This document shows positions 1 through 7,814 of a stretch of DNA of 14,127 nucleotides, one piece after another. The translations under genes were made by a program, and so were the position numbers. How positions within the stretch are numbered: the stretch's first letter is position 1; the number at the start of each line of letters is the position of its first letter. Source of the stretch: an uncultured Prevotella sp. (GTDB lineage: Bacteria; Bacteroidota; Bacteroidia; Bacteroidales; Bacteroidaceae); assembly GCA_934229335.1 (NCBI GenBank), contig CAKQDQ010000059.1, positions 1 through 14,127 of the forward strand, given 5' to 3'. A model generated the notes under the pieces. It did no database searches, was not told the origin of the DNA, and worked only from the letters and a program-made list of their open reading frames with translations.

Positions 1-499
1 AGTCATGAATGTCTATACCCATATATTTCAGTCCCACTACTTCGCATTGAGTCTGCTGAACAGGAAATCCGGGGTAGATAAACAATACGGTTGGCTCGCT
101 CTTCTCATCCCTTATGTTTGAGAAGGCGTGCTTCCATGCCGTGAATGTAGCGAACGTTCCTTGCATAGAACCTGTTGTCGGTATGCAGCATAGTGGGTCT
201 ATGTCAACCCCTATGAATGCTTTAACGAACTGTGATGCAGCATTTTTGATACGTGGAATACCACCGTTGGGTGGATACACCGTAGCACAGCCATTAGCTA
301 ACGCTTCTTGTTCGGCTTTCAGTGCTATCTGTGATGGTTGCAGTCCTGGCACCCCCATTTCAAGGTGAATGATGGGTTCGCCAGTTTTTTCTTCCAATGT
401 TTTAGAGAGGCTCTGTATGTCGCGTATAGTGGCTTGTGAGAAATCTCCAAGCTTCATGGCCTCTATTGCTTTAGTAACGATGTCGTGATTTAATGGCAT
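1..499 (-). CDS. Class I/II PLP-dependent aminotransferase, N-terminal part (cut by window edge)
   Basis: The reading frame opens at ATG 499-497 and stays open for 166 codons to the window start, so only the N-terminal part is seen. The translation begins MPLNHDIVTKAIEAMKLGDF and contains HLEMGVPGLQPS, the early Gly-Pro region of fold-type I aminotransferases, then VYPPNGGIPRIK, PTTGSMQGTFA (the loop expected to hold the PLP phosphate) and FIYPGFPVQQTQ. The PLP-binding lysine would lie beyond the edge. Transamination of an aromatic amino acid to its 2-oxo acid would be the first step of the pathway encoded upstream, but the substrate is inferred only from context. It is the last gene of the minus-strand series and is separated from the second paaK by a strong hairpin whose base is 23 nt from this start codon. 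Family is fairly sure; substrate is not. Confidence 0.85.
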   Translation of the reverse strand, partial: MPLNHDIVTKAIEAMKLGDFSQATIRDIQSLSKTLEEKTGEPIIHLEMGVPGLQPSQIALKAEQEALANGCATVYPPNGGIPRIKNAASQFVKAFIGVDIDPLCCIPTTGSMQGTFATFTAWKHAFSNIRDEKSEPTVLFIYPGFPVQQTQCEVVGLKYMGIDIHD

Positions 500-522
500 A
501 TATATAAAGATAATAAATATTA

Positions 523-566
523 TATTCCTTCGTCTTCTAACAAAATAGTAAGAAGACGAAGGAATA
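523..566 (-). terminator. Perfect 16-bp inverted repeat; terminator or attenuator between paaK and aminotransferase
   Basis: TATTCCTTCGTCTTCT (523-538) is exactly complementary to 551-566, with a 12-nt loop at 539-550. It lies 12 bp past the paaK stop codon and 23 bp before the aminotransferase start. On the minus-strand transcript it is followed by an AT-rich stretch (TAATATTTATTATC) and not by a clean U-run, so it is a weak match to a classical intrinsic terminator. No TAnnTTTG promoter is seen between it and the aminotransferase, so it may work as a partial terminator or as a protective hairpin on a processed transcript. Confidence 0.7.
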
Positions 567-578
567 GTGTTAAGAATG

Positions 579-1883
579 TTATTTGAAGTTTCTTTTATCG
601 TTTACGTGCTTAGCTTTACCGATAGAACGTGTGATAGAGCCAGGCTCTTTGATGTGAATGTTAGGCTTAATGCCCACCATAGAAACTATGCGGTCATATA
701 AAGGCTTGATGTGAGGCATCTGTTTGGCTGGGTTAGGAGAGAAGTATTCCGTACGTAGCTCCACGTCAAGGTCGAAGGTGTCCTCATTGTTTTTTCTGTC
801 AACAGTAATAAAATACTGTGGTGTGAAAGCCGGGAACTCTGTAAGACACGCCTCTATCTGACTAGGGAATACGTTGACACCACGTATAATCATCATATCG
901 TCAGAGCGACCAAGTATTCTGTCCATTCTTACTGCTGTACGTCCACATTCGCATTTGTCGTATATCAGACGGGTCAAGTCTCGCGTGCGGTAGCGTAGTA
1001 TAGGCATAGCCTCTTTACAAAGAGAGGTAAATACTAATTCTCCGAACTCACCCGGCTCGCATGGTTCCAATGTGTCAGGGTTGATAATCTCAGGATAGAA
1101 CATGTCTTCCCATAGGTGAGTGCCGTTTTGATGTTCACACTCACCACCGACACCAGGACCGCACATCTCTGTAAGACCATAAATGTCTAACGCTTTAATA
1201 CCGAGCTTTTCCTCCAGTTCCTTGCGCATACCTTCCGTCCATGGCTCGGCTCCGAAGAAGCCAACGCGTAGTTTAAGGTCTTCTTTCTTTACAGTATCGC
1301 TTTTCTCTATCACTTCAGCGAGATGTAAAGCGTATGATGGTGTGCATGCCAAGACTGTTGTTCCAAAGTCTTTCATCAGCATTATCTGCTTCTCAGAGTT
1401 GCCTGCTGACGTAGGCAGCTGAACTGCTCCTAATAGCCCCGCAGCGTCATGCGCGCCCAGTCCACCAGTGAACAGACCGTAGCCGTAGCTTACTTGCACA
1501 ATGTCTCCTTTCGTTACTCCTCCTGCCGAGAATACGCGCGCGGCGCCTTCAGCCCACATATGGAGGTCGTTTTTTGTGTATGTTCCGACTACAGGCTTGC
1601 CTGTAGTGCCTGAAGAGGCGTGTATTCTGACAATCTCGCTTTGTGGCACAGCCTGTAAGCCAAACGGATATTCATCGCGAAGGTCATGCTTCGTAGTGAA
1701 AGGAAGGCGGTGAATATCGTCAATAGACTTGATGTCTTCGGGCTTGATGCCCATTTTGTCCATCTTTTTACGATAGAAAGGTACTTTCTCGTAACAAGTT
1801 TTTACTGTTTTTATCAGGCGTTCAGATTGTAGTTTGCGCATGGATTCACGATCCATACATTCCATTGCTCGGTTTAGTATCAT
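579..1883 (-). CDS. paaK: Phenylacetate-CoA ligase family protein, second copy
   Basis: This 434-residue protein has the normal PaaK length and belongs to the adenylate-forming (ANL) superfamily. Landmarks in order are the ATP-binding P-loop ASSGTTGKP (89-97), the adenylate motif YGLTEMCGPGVG (235-246), the family CxCGR site CECGR (311-315), the hinge-region motif RSDDMMIIRGVN (326-337) and a C-terminal GK (422-423) expected to supply the catalytic lysine. The family interconverts phenylacetate or a related arylacetate, CoA and ATP with arylacetyl-CoA, AMP and pyrophosphate; in a fermenting anaerobe the reverse direction would yield ATP (inference). The start at 1883 is supported by alignment of ILNRAMECMDRES with the first PaaK's YLDPELETMSREQ. 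It lies 60 bp after the thioesterase gene. Its pocket region (SYGYGLFTGGLGAHDAAG) differs from the other copy, which suggests a different acid substrate. Confidence 0.93.
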   Translation of the reverse strand: MILNRAMECMDRESMRKLQSERLIKTVKTCYEKVPFYRKKMDKMGIKPEDIKSIDDIHRLPFTTKHDLRDEYPFGLQAVPQSEIVRIHASSGTTGKPVVGTYTKNDLHMWAEGAARVFSAGGVTKGDIVQVSYGYGLFTGGLGAHDAAGLLGAVQLPTSAGNSEKQIMLMKDFGTTVLACTPSYALHLAEVIEKSDTVKKEDLKLRVGFFGAEPWTEGMRKELEEKLGIKALDIYGLTEMCGPGVGGECEHQNGTHLWEDMFYPEIINPDTLEPCEPGEFGELVFTSLCKEAMPILRYRTRDLTRLIYDKCECGRTAVRMDRILGRSDDMMIIRGVNVFPSQIEACLTEFPAFTPQYFITVDRKNNEDTFDLDVELRTEYFSPNPAKQMPHIKPLYDRIVSMVGIKPNIHIKEPGSITRSIGKAKHVNDKRNFK

Positions 1884-1943
1884 AGTGATTTTTGATTAGG
1901 GTTATATGTAAAAGATTATAAATTGTAATATTTAGATGTATTG

Positions 1944-2372
1944 TTAATTGCTATTATTCATTAGACCATCATATAGAAATCTCTCTTTTTTTCTGTATGC
2001 AGAACCTGTTACTACGCATAGCAATTCTTCCTTTTGATTTGTTATTCTGATTTCGCAGAAAGGAAGCTTGTGGTGATTGACTACCTCAGTAGCTTCCGCG
2101 ATAATCTTGTCACCTTCTTTGGCTGATTTAATGAATGTGATATTATTCTGTATGCCCAGTGTTACAGGACCGTGCGAGTTTACTACCGCCGCAAACGCGA
2201 GGTCTGCGAGAGTAAAATATACGCCCCCTTGACATACACCTGCCGCGTTGAGGTGACGTTGAGTCACTTCAACCTCGGCACGTGCATAACCTTCGCGAAT
2301 TTCTACCAGTTTAATATCGCATGAAGCTGCAAATCTGTCTCCTTTGGTAAGGATATCCATTAATGTCGCCAT
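1944..2372 (-). CDS. PaaI family hotdog-fold thioesterase
   Basis: The 142-residue product is the usual length of a single hotdog domain. The PaaI signature appears as HLNAAGVCQGGVYFTLADLA (40-59), with Asp57 in the position of the catalytic aspartate of E. coli PaaI (from memory of that family). The usual HGG of the signature reads QGG here, which may tune activity or only be a lineage variant. PaaI enzymes hydrolyse arylacetyl-CoA thioesters such as phenylacetyl-CoA and hydroxyphenylacetyl-CoA, freeing CoA. In this operon it would offer an energy-wasting release valve beside the two PaaK ligases. The start lies 3 bp beyond the symporter stop codon, which implies translational coupling, and no other in-frame start sits nearby. 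Family assignment is firm; the in vivo substrate is inferred from neighbours. Confidence 0.88.
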   Translation of the reverse strand: MATLMDILTKGDRFAASCDIKLVEIREGYARAEVEVTQRHLNAAGVCQGGVYFTLADLAFAAVVNSHGPVTLGIQNNITFIKSAKEGDKIIAEATEVVNHHKLPFCEIRITNQKEELLCVVTGSAYRKKERFLYDGLMNNSN

Positions 2373-2375
2373 ACT

Positions 2376-3935
2376 TTACTTATAACATCTAAATATGTTT
2401 TCAACCGTCTCCTTGTTCATCTTTGGAGTAAGTAGGCTAACGACAAAGACAATGACAAATCCACCCATCATTGCAACCGCTCCGCAGTCAATAGGATTTA
2501 GAATAGCGTTACCAGAAAGCATATTTACGACGGTAATTCCTACGCCCCATACGAAGCAAGCCCATACAGATGCTCGTGTGGTGCCTTTCCAATACAAACC
2601 AAGCATAAATGGAGCGAGGAATGCACCAGCAAGAGCTCCCCACGAAATGCCCATCAACTGTGCGATGAACTGTGGTGGATTGAGAGCTATCATGAGGGAA
2701 AGTACTATAAAGAAGATAATGAGAACACGCATCACCACCACCTTTCTTCTTTCAATTTTCTCCGCTACAACATCGTCAATCTCTCCACTCTCAACCTCGC
2801 CTTCAAGTGATTTCTTATCTCTGTATATTAAGTCCAGTGTCATAGTGGAAGAGGATGTAAGTACCAGTGAGGCTAATGTAGACATAGACGCAGACAGTAC
2901 AAGTAATACAACCAGTGCGATAAGTATGTCTGGTAATGTCTCAAGCATAGAAGGAACGATACTGTCGTATGCGTATTTATGTTTCTCTAAGCTATACGCA
3001 GGTTCCGGAAACAGTCTTCCGAAGCTACCGAGGAAATAACAACCTCCAGAAACGATAAGGGCGAAGACAGTAGATATGATAGTACCCCTTTTAATAGCAG
3101 ACTCGTCAGTAATAGAATAAAACTTACCTACCATCTGTGGAAGTCCCCATGTACCGAGTGATGTCAGAATTACAACACCGAGCAAACTTAGTGGCGCTGG
3201 ACCAAACCAAGAAGCGAAGTCACCTGCTTTGAATGAGGCGAATAGTCCTGATTTGTCTTCAAGGTCATGGGCAGTAGGCTGTGCTTCCGCCATTTTATGT
3301 ATAGCTTCTACCAGTCCCCCTTGGTTGTTTAGCACTACAGCGATTATTGTTGTGATACCAAAAATCATGATAATGCCTTGTATGAAATCATTGATAGCAG
3401 TCGCTTTATAGCCTCCGAGTATTACGTATACAGCCGTCAGTACTGCCATGATGACCGCACAGTAGGCGTATGGTATGTTGAAGCCCATCTCAAAGAGCTT
3501 GGATATACCCATATACACACCGGCGGTGTATGGTATGAGGAATATGAACGCGATAACCGACGCTACTACTCTCAGCCATTCGTCAGAGTACCTTGTGCCA
3601 AAAAAGTCTGGCATGGTTCGGCTCTGTATGTGTTGGGTCATAAGTTTTGTCCTGCGTCCTAATACAATCCAAGCTAATAGAGAACCTATGATGGCGTTGC
3701 CGATGCCAATCCATGAGGCCGACAAACCGTATTTCCAACCGAACTGTCCAGCGTAGCCAACAAATACTACGGCAGAGAAATATGACGTACCGTACGCAAA
3801 AGCCGTGAGCCATGGTCCAACCGATCTGCCACCTAATACGAAGCCGTCCACGGACTTAGCCTGTTGGCGTGAGTATATGCCCACTCCCACCGTAATGGTA
3901 AGAAATATTATTGTGAGAAGAATTTTGATAAGCAT
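2376..3935 (-). CDS. Sodium:solute symporter (SSS family)
   Basis: This 519-residue, strongly hydrophobic inner-membrane protein should have about 13 membrane segments. It opens with a membrane helix (LIKILLTIIFLTITVGVGIY) followed by FVLGGRSVGPW, typical of SSS carriers. Further on come the loop GGYKATAINDFIQGIIMIFG and the Na+-site helix SASMSTLASLVLTSSS followed by TMTLDLIYRD, the family's best-conserved segment. Members couple sodium entry to uptake of a solute such as proline, sugars, acetate or aromatic acids. It lies 24 bp after the porin gene and 3 bp before the thioesterase gene, so the three are almost surely co-transcribed. That context suggests an arylacetate or aromatic amino acid as substrate, but nothing in the sequence identifies it. 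Confidence 0.92.
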   Translation of the reverse strand: MLIKILLTIIFLTITVGVGIYSRQQAKSVDGFVLGGRSVGPWLTAFAYGTSYFSAVVFVGYAGQFGWKYGLSASWIGIGNAIIGSLLAWIVLGRRTKLMTQHIQSRTMPDFFGTRYSDEWLRVVASVIAFIFLIPYTAGVYMGISKLFEMGFNIPYAYCAVIMAVLTAVYVILGGYKATAINDFIQGIIMIFGITTIIAVVLNNQGGLVEAIHKMAEAQPTAHDLEDKSGLFASFKAGDFASWFGPAPLSLLGVVILTSLGTWGLPQMVGKFYSITDESAIKRGTIISTVFALIVSGGCYFLGSFGRLFPEPAYSLEKHKYAYDSIVPSMLETLPDILIALVVLLVLSASMSTLASLVLTSSSTMTLDLIYRDKKSLEGEVESGEIDDVVAEKIERRKVVVMRVLIIFFIVLSLMIALNPPQFIAQLMGISWGALAGAFLAPFMLGLYWKGTTRASVWACFVWGVGITVVNMLSGNAILNPIDCGAVAMMGGFVIVFVVSLLTPKMNKETVENIFRCYK

Positions 3936-3959
3936 AGTAAGATAGATGTGTTGTGTTTG

Positions 3960-5117
3960 TTAGAAAGAAACCTGTACTTGAGCTTGTAGAGTGCTGGTGT
4001 TGTCACCTTGAATAGCCTTCATATTGTTGCTCTTAATGCTGTAAGTATATTGTGCCTGTAGACGACATTTCTTGAAAATCCAATATTGAACACCCGCCAT
4101 AAGGTTAGTCTTCTTTAAACCGTTGTCAGTATTGTAGTTCATGTAGTCAGCCATAGCAACGATATCCAGTCCTTTGTAAACCGGAATTGCAGAAGAAACG
4201 TATGCACCGAAGCTGTTGCACTCACCATCCTTACCGCCTAACATCTCCGTGCGAATCGTAGCGCATCTGTTTCTGTAGTAATCTGTCCCCGTTTTCTTTG
4301 ATTTCCACTCCATACCAAATGCATACCTGTTCTGTTTGTATGTATCATTTATGTGTACGGTGTTATTATAAAGTGAGGAGTTAACAGCATATCCGTAACC
4401 TTTTTGTCCAGAGAGAGAGACACGAAAGTTTTGAGCTGGTTTGTACTCTAATTTAGCTATAATATTCTTCTGGTTGTTTTTGTCCGCGGTATTTATCTGT
4501 CCACCGTTAACAACCTCAAGAACGTAGCGTAGCTTATTATTAAAAACGTCGCCGTAAGCCATTAGTCCCAAGTCTCGTCCTGAAGCGTTGTTCATAAGAG
4601 GATCGCTTCCACAAAGCCAGAAAACACCTTGTGACATTGGTCCTACACTCTCTAATACAGTTGGTGACATGGGATTCTCCATAGATAGTTCAATCTTTGA
4701 CTGACCGAATCGCAAGTTAAAGGCCTTGCAGGGTCTGTACTCCATATAGTACTCCTGCATCTCCTTGCTTTTGAATTCGTGCATAAAGAAAGCATAGAAT
4801 TGTGGCGTTATTTCTGCGCCAACCATAAGTACTACGCGCTTCATGTCAAATGTATTGGTGTTCTCACCGTGCTCTGGTATAGTGGCTGTATATCCAGCTT
4901 GTGCGTATCCCATTACCTTTATTCGTGAGGCGACAGTATTTGCCCAATACTTCACGTCTTTATCGTTGTCGTCTTTAGGAGGACTGATAAGAGTGTTGTG
5001 TTCTTCAAGGATAGCCATATCGGTATTACCGTTGCCATACTCTGTTACATTATTTTCTGCGTGAACAGACGATGCCGCAAGCATTGCAGCGACAATAACT
5101 GTTAAGGTTTTATTCAT
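3960..5117 (-). CDS. Outer-membrane porin, OprO/OprP-like
   Basis: The 385-residue product starts with a signal peptide (MNKTLTVIVAAMLAASSVHA, likely cut before Glu21) and ends in QAQVQVSF with a terminal Phe, as outer-membrane beta-barrels do. After a polar linker, alternating strands begin near RIKVMGYAQAGYTA. The stretch FDMKRVVLMVGAEITPQF and then YYMEYRPCKAFNLRFGQSK with SMENPMSP match the pattern of the phosphate-selective porin O/P family. That family name is historical, and in Bacteroidetes such porins need not carry phosphate. It is the first gene of the porin-symporter-thioesterase group, which makes it the probable outer-membrane pore for whatever the symporter moves. A TIR-bounded repeat element begins 27 bp upstream of its start. 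Family call is moderately sure; substrate is unknown. Confidence 0.8.
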   Translation of the reverse strand: MNKTLTVIVAAMLAASSVHAENNVTEYGNGNTDMAILEEHNTLISPPKDDNDKDVKYWANTVASRIKVMGYAQAGYTATIPEHGENTNTFDMKRVVLMVGAEITPQFYAFFMHEFKSKEMQEYYMEYRPCKAFNLRFGQSKIELSMENPMSPTVLESVGPMSQGVFWLCGSDPLMNNASGRDLGLMAYGDVFNNKLRYVLEVVNGGQINTADKNNQKNIIAKLEYKPAQNFRVSLSGQKGYGYAVNSSLYNNTVHINDTYKQNRYAFGMEWKSKKTGTDYYRNRCATIRTEMLGGKDGECNSFGAYVSSAIPVYKGLDIVAMADYMNYNTDNGLKKTNLMAGVQYWIFKKCRLQAQYTYSIKSNNMKAIQGDNTSTLQAQVQVSF

Positions 5118-5144
5118 TTCGTTATAGGAGTATATAGATGTCTG

Positions 5145-5279
5145 TATAGGGTGGTCTTATAAATTTCTACAGTAAGTTGGTTCAGTCATTATGCATAGCA
5201 TAACTTCTATGCTCACTTACACTTCGCTATAGAAATAGCCTCAAAATATAATAAAGCTAATTTATAGAACCACCCTATA
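5145..5279. mobile_element. MITE-like element, about 135 bp, with 22-bp imperfect terminal inverted repeats
   Basis: The left end (5145-5165) begins TATAGGGTGGT and continues TATAAATT after two bases. The right end (5259-5279) is its inverse complement except for those two bases, TC on one side and CT on the other. The inside is AT-rich, holds no ORF, and contains smaller inverted repeats such as TTATGC-ATA-GCATAA (5189-5203). The outermost TATA on each side may be a target-site duplication or part of the repeat; its own symmetry prevents a decision. No transposase is present, so mobilisation would need one elsewhere. It fills most of the 240-bp gap between the ACT gene and the porin and could supply or disrupt a promoter. 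No second copy is visible in this window. A long cis-acting hairpin is the main alternative. Confidence 0.6.
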
Positions 5280-5357
5280 GTGACTATGCGGGTAGACATT
5301 CATGTTAGAACATCTACTTCGCCATATTTGGTTTTGGTTATATTGTCAATTTCGCTA

Positions 5358-5789
5358 TTATTCCTGGTAAGAAAGCTCATCTTCTGTGATGTAATCAAGC
5401 TTCTTCAGCATTATAGTCTCTTCCGCCTTATCATTGTTGTCTGGTCTGAAAACGATGATGCCTTTGTGGTCGTAGAGGAAAGAGTACATATACTTAATGC
5501 TAACGCCACCTTCGCTGAGCATTTCTACCATATCAGCCGCCGCCCCAGGCTTATTCTCCGCTAATCTGATACCGTAGACATTACTGATAGTTACAGAAAT
5601 ATTCTTGTCGCGCAGGATTTTGAACGCTTTTTCTGTGTCATTGCATATTATACGGTATATGCCAAATCCGTCAGTATCACCAAGTGTGCTAACGATGATG
5701 CTGATACCATTGTCACGTAACATCTTCAGAACCTTAAGCAATGCACCACTTTGGTTCTCTATGAATATTGAAAGTTGTTTGATAGTCAT
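5358..5789 (-). CDS. Tandem ACT-domain protein (probable amino-acid-binding regulator)
   Basis: The 143-residue protein is made of two ACT domains and nothing else. The first (about 1-65) begins with IKQLSIFIENQSGALLKVLK, the beta-alpha opening with the ligand-loop pattern N-x-S-G-x-L. The second (about 70-135) begins YGIRLAENKPGAAADMVEML. ACT domains bind amino acids and usually control an enzyme or regulator allosterically. Small two-ACT proteins commonly sit beside paaK and iorAB in anaerobes, as I recall, so a role in sensing aromatic amino acids is plausible but untested. There is no DNA-binding or catalytic domain, so it would have to act through a partner. It is 88 bp downstream of the first paaK with a hairpin between them, and is the last gene before the MITE-like element. 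Confidence 0.87.
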   Translation of the reverse strand: MTIKQLSIFIENQSGALLKVLKMLRDNGISIIVSTLGDTDGFGIYRIICNDTEKAFKILRDKNISVTISNVYGIRLAENKPGAAADMVEMLSEGGVSIKYMYSFLYDHKGIIVFRPDNNDKAEETIMLKKLDYITEDELSYQE

Positions 5790-5818
5790 GGTTCTCGTTA
5801 TTAAATTAACGCTACAGA

Positions 5819-5865
5819 ATAAGTACTCAGAGTGTATATGTTCGTGTATACCCCTGAATACTTAT
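5819..5865 (-). promoter_or_regulatory. Hairpin in the gap between paaK and the ACT gene
   Basis: ATAAGTACTCAG (5819-5830) pairs with CTGAATACTTAT (5854-5865) over 12 positions; the single non-Watson-Crick position (5826 with 5858) is a G-U pair on the minus-strand RNA. An inner stem, GTATA (5834-5838) with TATAC (5847-5851), extends it. It starts 12 bp past the paaK stop codon. No U-run follows, so it is more likely an RNA-processing, stabilising or attenuating hairpin than an efficient terminator, but a terminator cannot be excluded. Confidence 0.5.
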
Positions 5866-5877
5866 CTTGTGTTGGTT

Positions 5878-7212
5878 TTATTTATAAACTGTTCTCTTGT
5901 CAATTACTCTTACAGCCTTGCCATCGCTTACAGGTAGAGTACCCTTAGGTACAAGCTTAACTATAGGAGTAAGCAAAATCTCGTCCTTTAATGCTCGAGT
6001 GATAGATTTCTGAAGTGATGTAAGACGCTGATAATCATCAGTGAAAAGTTGTTCGAGTTCAACCTCTACTGTCATGTTGTCATTATTCTCGTCGGTAGTA
6101 AGAGTGATGAGATAGTTATTGGCAAGCTCTTTGAATTGCATCAAGATTTTCTCTATCTGAATAGGGAAGATGTTAACACCGCGCAATACCATCATGTCGT
6201 CAGAACGTCCCTTCATGCGGTCAAGGCGCACATGGTTGCGTCCGCAAGGACAAGTGCGTCCCAATACCCTTGTAAGGTCACGCGTACGGTAGCGAAGCAA
6301 TGGCATCGCCTCACGGTTTATAGACGTCAGTACCAGCTCGCCAATTTCTCCGTCAGGTACAGGTTCGAGTGTTTCTGGGTTAACAATCTCTACGATATAG
6401 TAGTCTTCCCAGAAATGCAGACCATTTTGTTCCTTACATTCAAAACCTACCCCAGGTCCGCACATTTCAGACATACCGAAAGAGTTGTATGCTTTTACGC
6501 CCATCATCTGCTCTATTCGTTTGCGTTGTTCTTCAGAGTGAGGTTCGGCACCAATGGCAAGCACCTTCAGTTTCGTGTCTTTGCGTGGGTCTATGCCTTG
6601 TTCTGTCATCACTTCGTGAAGGCGTGTTACGTATGACGGTACAGCATGCATAGCAGTAGTGCCGAAGTCCTTGATGAACTTAATCTGTCGCAGTGAGTTA
6701 CCCGCAGCGGCAGGAATAGTAAGCATACCGAGTCTCTCTGCACCGTATTGGAATCCTAATCCTCCAGTAAACATACCGTAGCCAGATGAGTTCTGGAAAA
6801 CGTCGTTAGGGCGCAGACCTACCATCCATAAGTTGCGTGCTACCTGGTTAGCCCATTCGTCAAGGTCTTTTTGGGTGTGAAGTATTACGGTAGGGTTGCC
6901 AGTAGTTCCTGAAGAAGAGTGCAGACGTACACACTCAGTAAGGGGAACAGACGCCAATCCGAATGGATAGTTGTCGCGAAGGTCCTGTTTTGTTGTAAAA
7001 GGTATACGGCGTATATCCTTAACACTCTTAATGTTTTCAGGTGTCACGCCAGCTTTTTCCAAGCGTTCTTTATAGATAGGATTATTCATGCACTGCTTAA
7101 CCGTAGCTTTCAAGCGTTCAACTTGCAGTGCTTCTATCTGTTCTCTCGACATTGTTTCGAGTTCTGGGTCAAGATATTCAGAACTCCAGTCAGGTAATTG
7201 TCTTCTATACAT
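5878..7212 (-). CDS. paaK: Phenylacetate-CoA ligase, first copy (next to iorAB)
   Basis: This 444-residue ANL-superfamily ligase has full family length. Landmarks are the P-loop SSSGTTGNP (99-107), FGMSEMCGPGVGFEC (245-259), the CxCGR site CPCGR (321-325), GRSDDMMVLRGVN (335-347) and the C-terminal GK (431-432) with the expected catalytic lysine, followed by RVIDKR. It converts arylacetate, CoA and ATP to arylacetyl-CoA, AMP and PPi, or the reverse. Following iorB by 9 bp, it should handle the acyl-CoA that IorAB makes, and in a fermenter would run towards acid and ATP (inference). The pocket region GLGFQYGAERLG is close to the typical family sequence GLGxxYGAERLG, so phenylacetate or a close analogue is a better guess here than for the second copy. 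The YLDPELETMSREQ opening supports the start at 7212. Confidence 0.95.
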   Translation of the reverse strand: MYRRQLPDWSSEYLDPELETMSREQIEALQVERLKATVKQCMNNPIYKERLEKAGVTPENIKSVKDIRRIPFTTKQDLRDNYPFGLASVPLTECVRLHSSSGTTGNPTVILHTQKDLDEWANQVARNLWMVGLRPNDVFQNSSGYGMFTGGLGFQYGAERLGMLTIPAAAGNSLRQIKFIKDFGTTAMHAVPSYVTRLHEVMTEQGIDPRKDTKLKVLAIGAEPHSEEQRKRIEQMMGVKAYNSFGMSEMCGPGVGFECKEQNGLHFWEDYYIVEIVNPETLEPVPDGEIGELVLTSINREAMPLLRYRTRDLTRVLGRTCPCGRNHVRLDRMKGRSDDMMVLRGVNIFPIQIEKILMQFKELANNYLITLTTDENNDNMTVEVELEQLFTDDYQRLTSLQKSITRALKDEILLTPIVKLVPKGTLPVSDGKAVRVIDKRTVYK

Positions 7213-7221
7213 TTTTCTCTG

Positions 7222-7797
7222 TTATTTAGCTGCCGCACCGAGGTCAAAGGCCTTGAGGTTAGCCTCAACAACCTTTTCGCCTTTGCGTGCGAAGATGGTG
7301 GCAACAGCATTACGTAGTGCCTCTGATGAAATTATTTCTATATACTTCGCTGCCATTCCGAGCAATACAACGTTAGCTGACCTTATAGAGCCAGCCTCTT
7401 TAGCAACATCTTCAATGTCGAGCATTATGACGTTGTTAGGCAATGACTTAAGCTCGTTGAACAAATCCTCTTCTTTAGGGTAATTAGGGATGTTAACAAA
7501 CGGCTTATTGCTTGTTACTATAACGCCATCCTTGGCAAGATATGGTAGGTAGCGTAGAGCCTCCATAGGTTCCATAGATATGATAACGTCGGCACCACCT
7601 TTCTTTATCAAGTCGCTGTAGATAGTGTCAGTAGACAGACGGAGGTTAGACTGTACGTCGCCTCCACGTTGGCTCATGCCGTGTACCTCTGCTTGCTTCA
7701 GGTTTATGTCAGCGTGTGTAGCGGCTTCACCTATTATAGTAGCGATGGAGAGAATGCCTTGACCTCCCACACCGCATAGTATGATGTCTTTTTTCAT
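7222..7797 (-). CDS. iorB: Indolepyruvate oxidoreductase subunit beta
   Basis: The 191-residue product is a single pyruvate:ferredoxin-oxidoreductase gamma-type domain, the normal size for IorB. It starts with CGVGGQGILSIATIIGEAA, the glycine-rich family hallmark, followed by EVHGMSQRGGDVQSNLRL, which is highly characteristic of this subunit. With IorA it forms the enzyme that decarboxylates aryl-pyruvates (indolepyruvate, phenylpyruvate, 4-hydroxyphenylpyruvate) to arylacetyl-CoA, passing electrons to an acceptor that is ferredoxin in the archaeal prototype. It contains no cysteine cluster, so it does not compensate for the missing Fe-S domain of its partner. It lies 17 bp after iorA and 9 bp before paaK. 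Confidence 0.95.
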   Translation of the reverse strand: MKKDIILCGVGGQGILSIATIIGEAATHADINLKQAEVHGMSQRGGDVQSNLRLSTDTIYSDLIKKGGADVIISMEPMEALRYLPYLAKDGVIVTSNKPFVNIPNYPKEEDLFNELKSLPNNVIMLDIEDVAKEAGSIRSANVVLLGMAAKYIEIISSEALRNAVATIFARKGEKVVEANLKAFDLGAAAK

Positions 7798-7814
7798 TTC
7801 TTACGTATTGTAAA

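Noticed and set aside
114..368. Plus-strand ORF of 84 codons at the left end
   Set aside because: It lies antisense to the aminotransferase, whose minus-strand translation has clear family motifs; the plus-strand product resembles nothing.
2395..3039. Plus-strand ORF of 214 codons
   Set aside because: It is antisense to the symporter; its Thr/Ser/Ile-rich product is the expected mirror of a membrane protein gene, with no recognisable domain.
5291..5315. Small inverted repeat GTAGA/TCTAC after the ACT gene as a terminator
   Set aside because: The stem is only 5 bp with no U-run on the minus-strand RNA; too weak to call.
6049..6636. Plus-strand ORF of 195 codons
   Set aside because: It is fully antisense to the first paaK, which is intact and well conserved.
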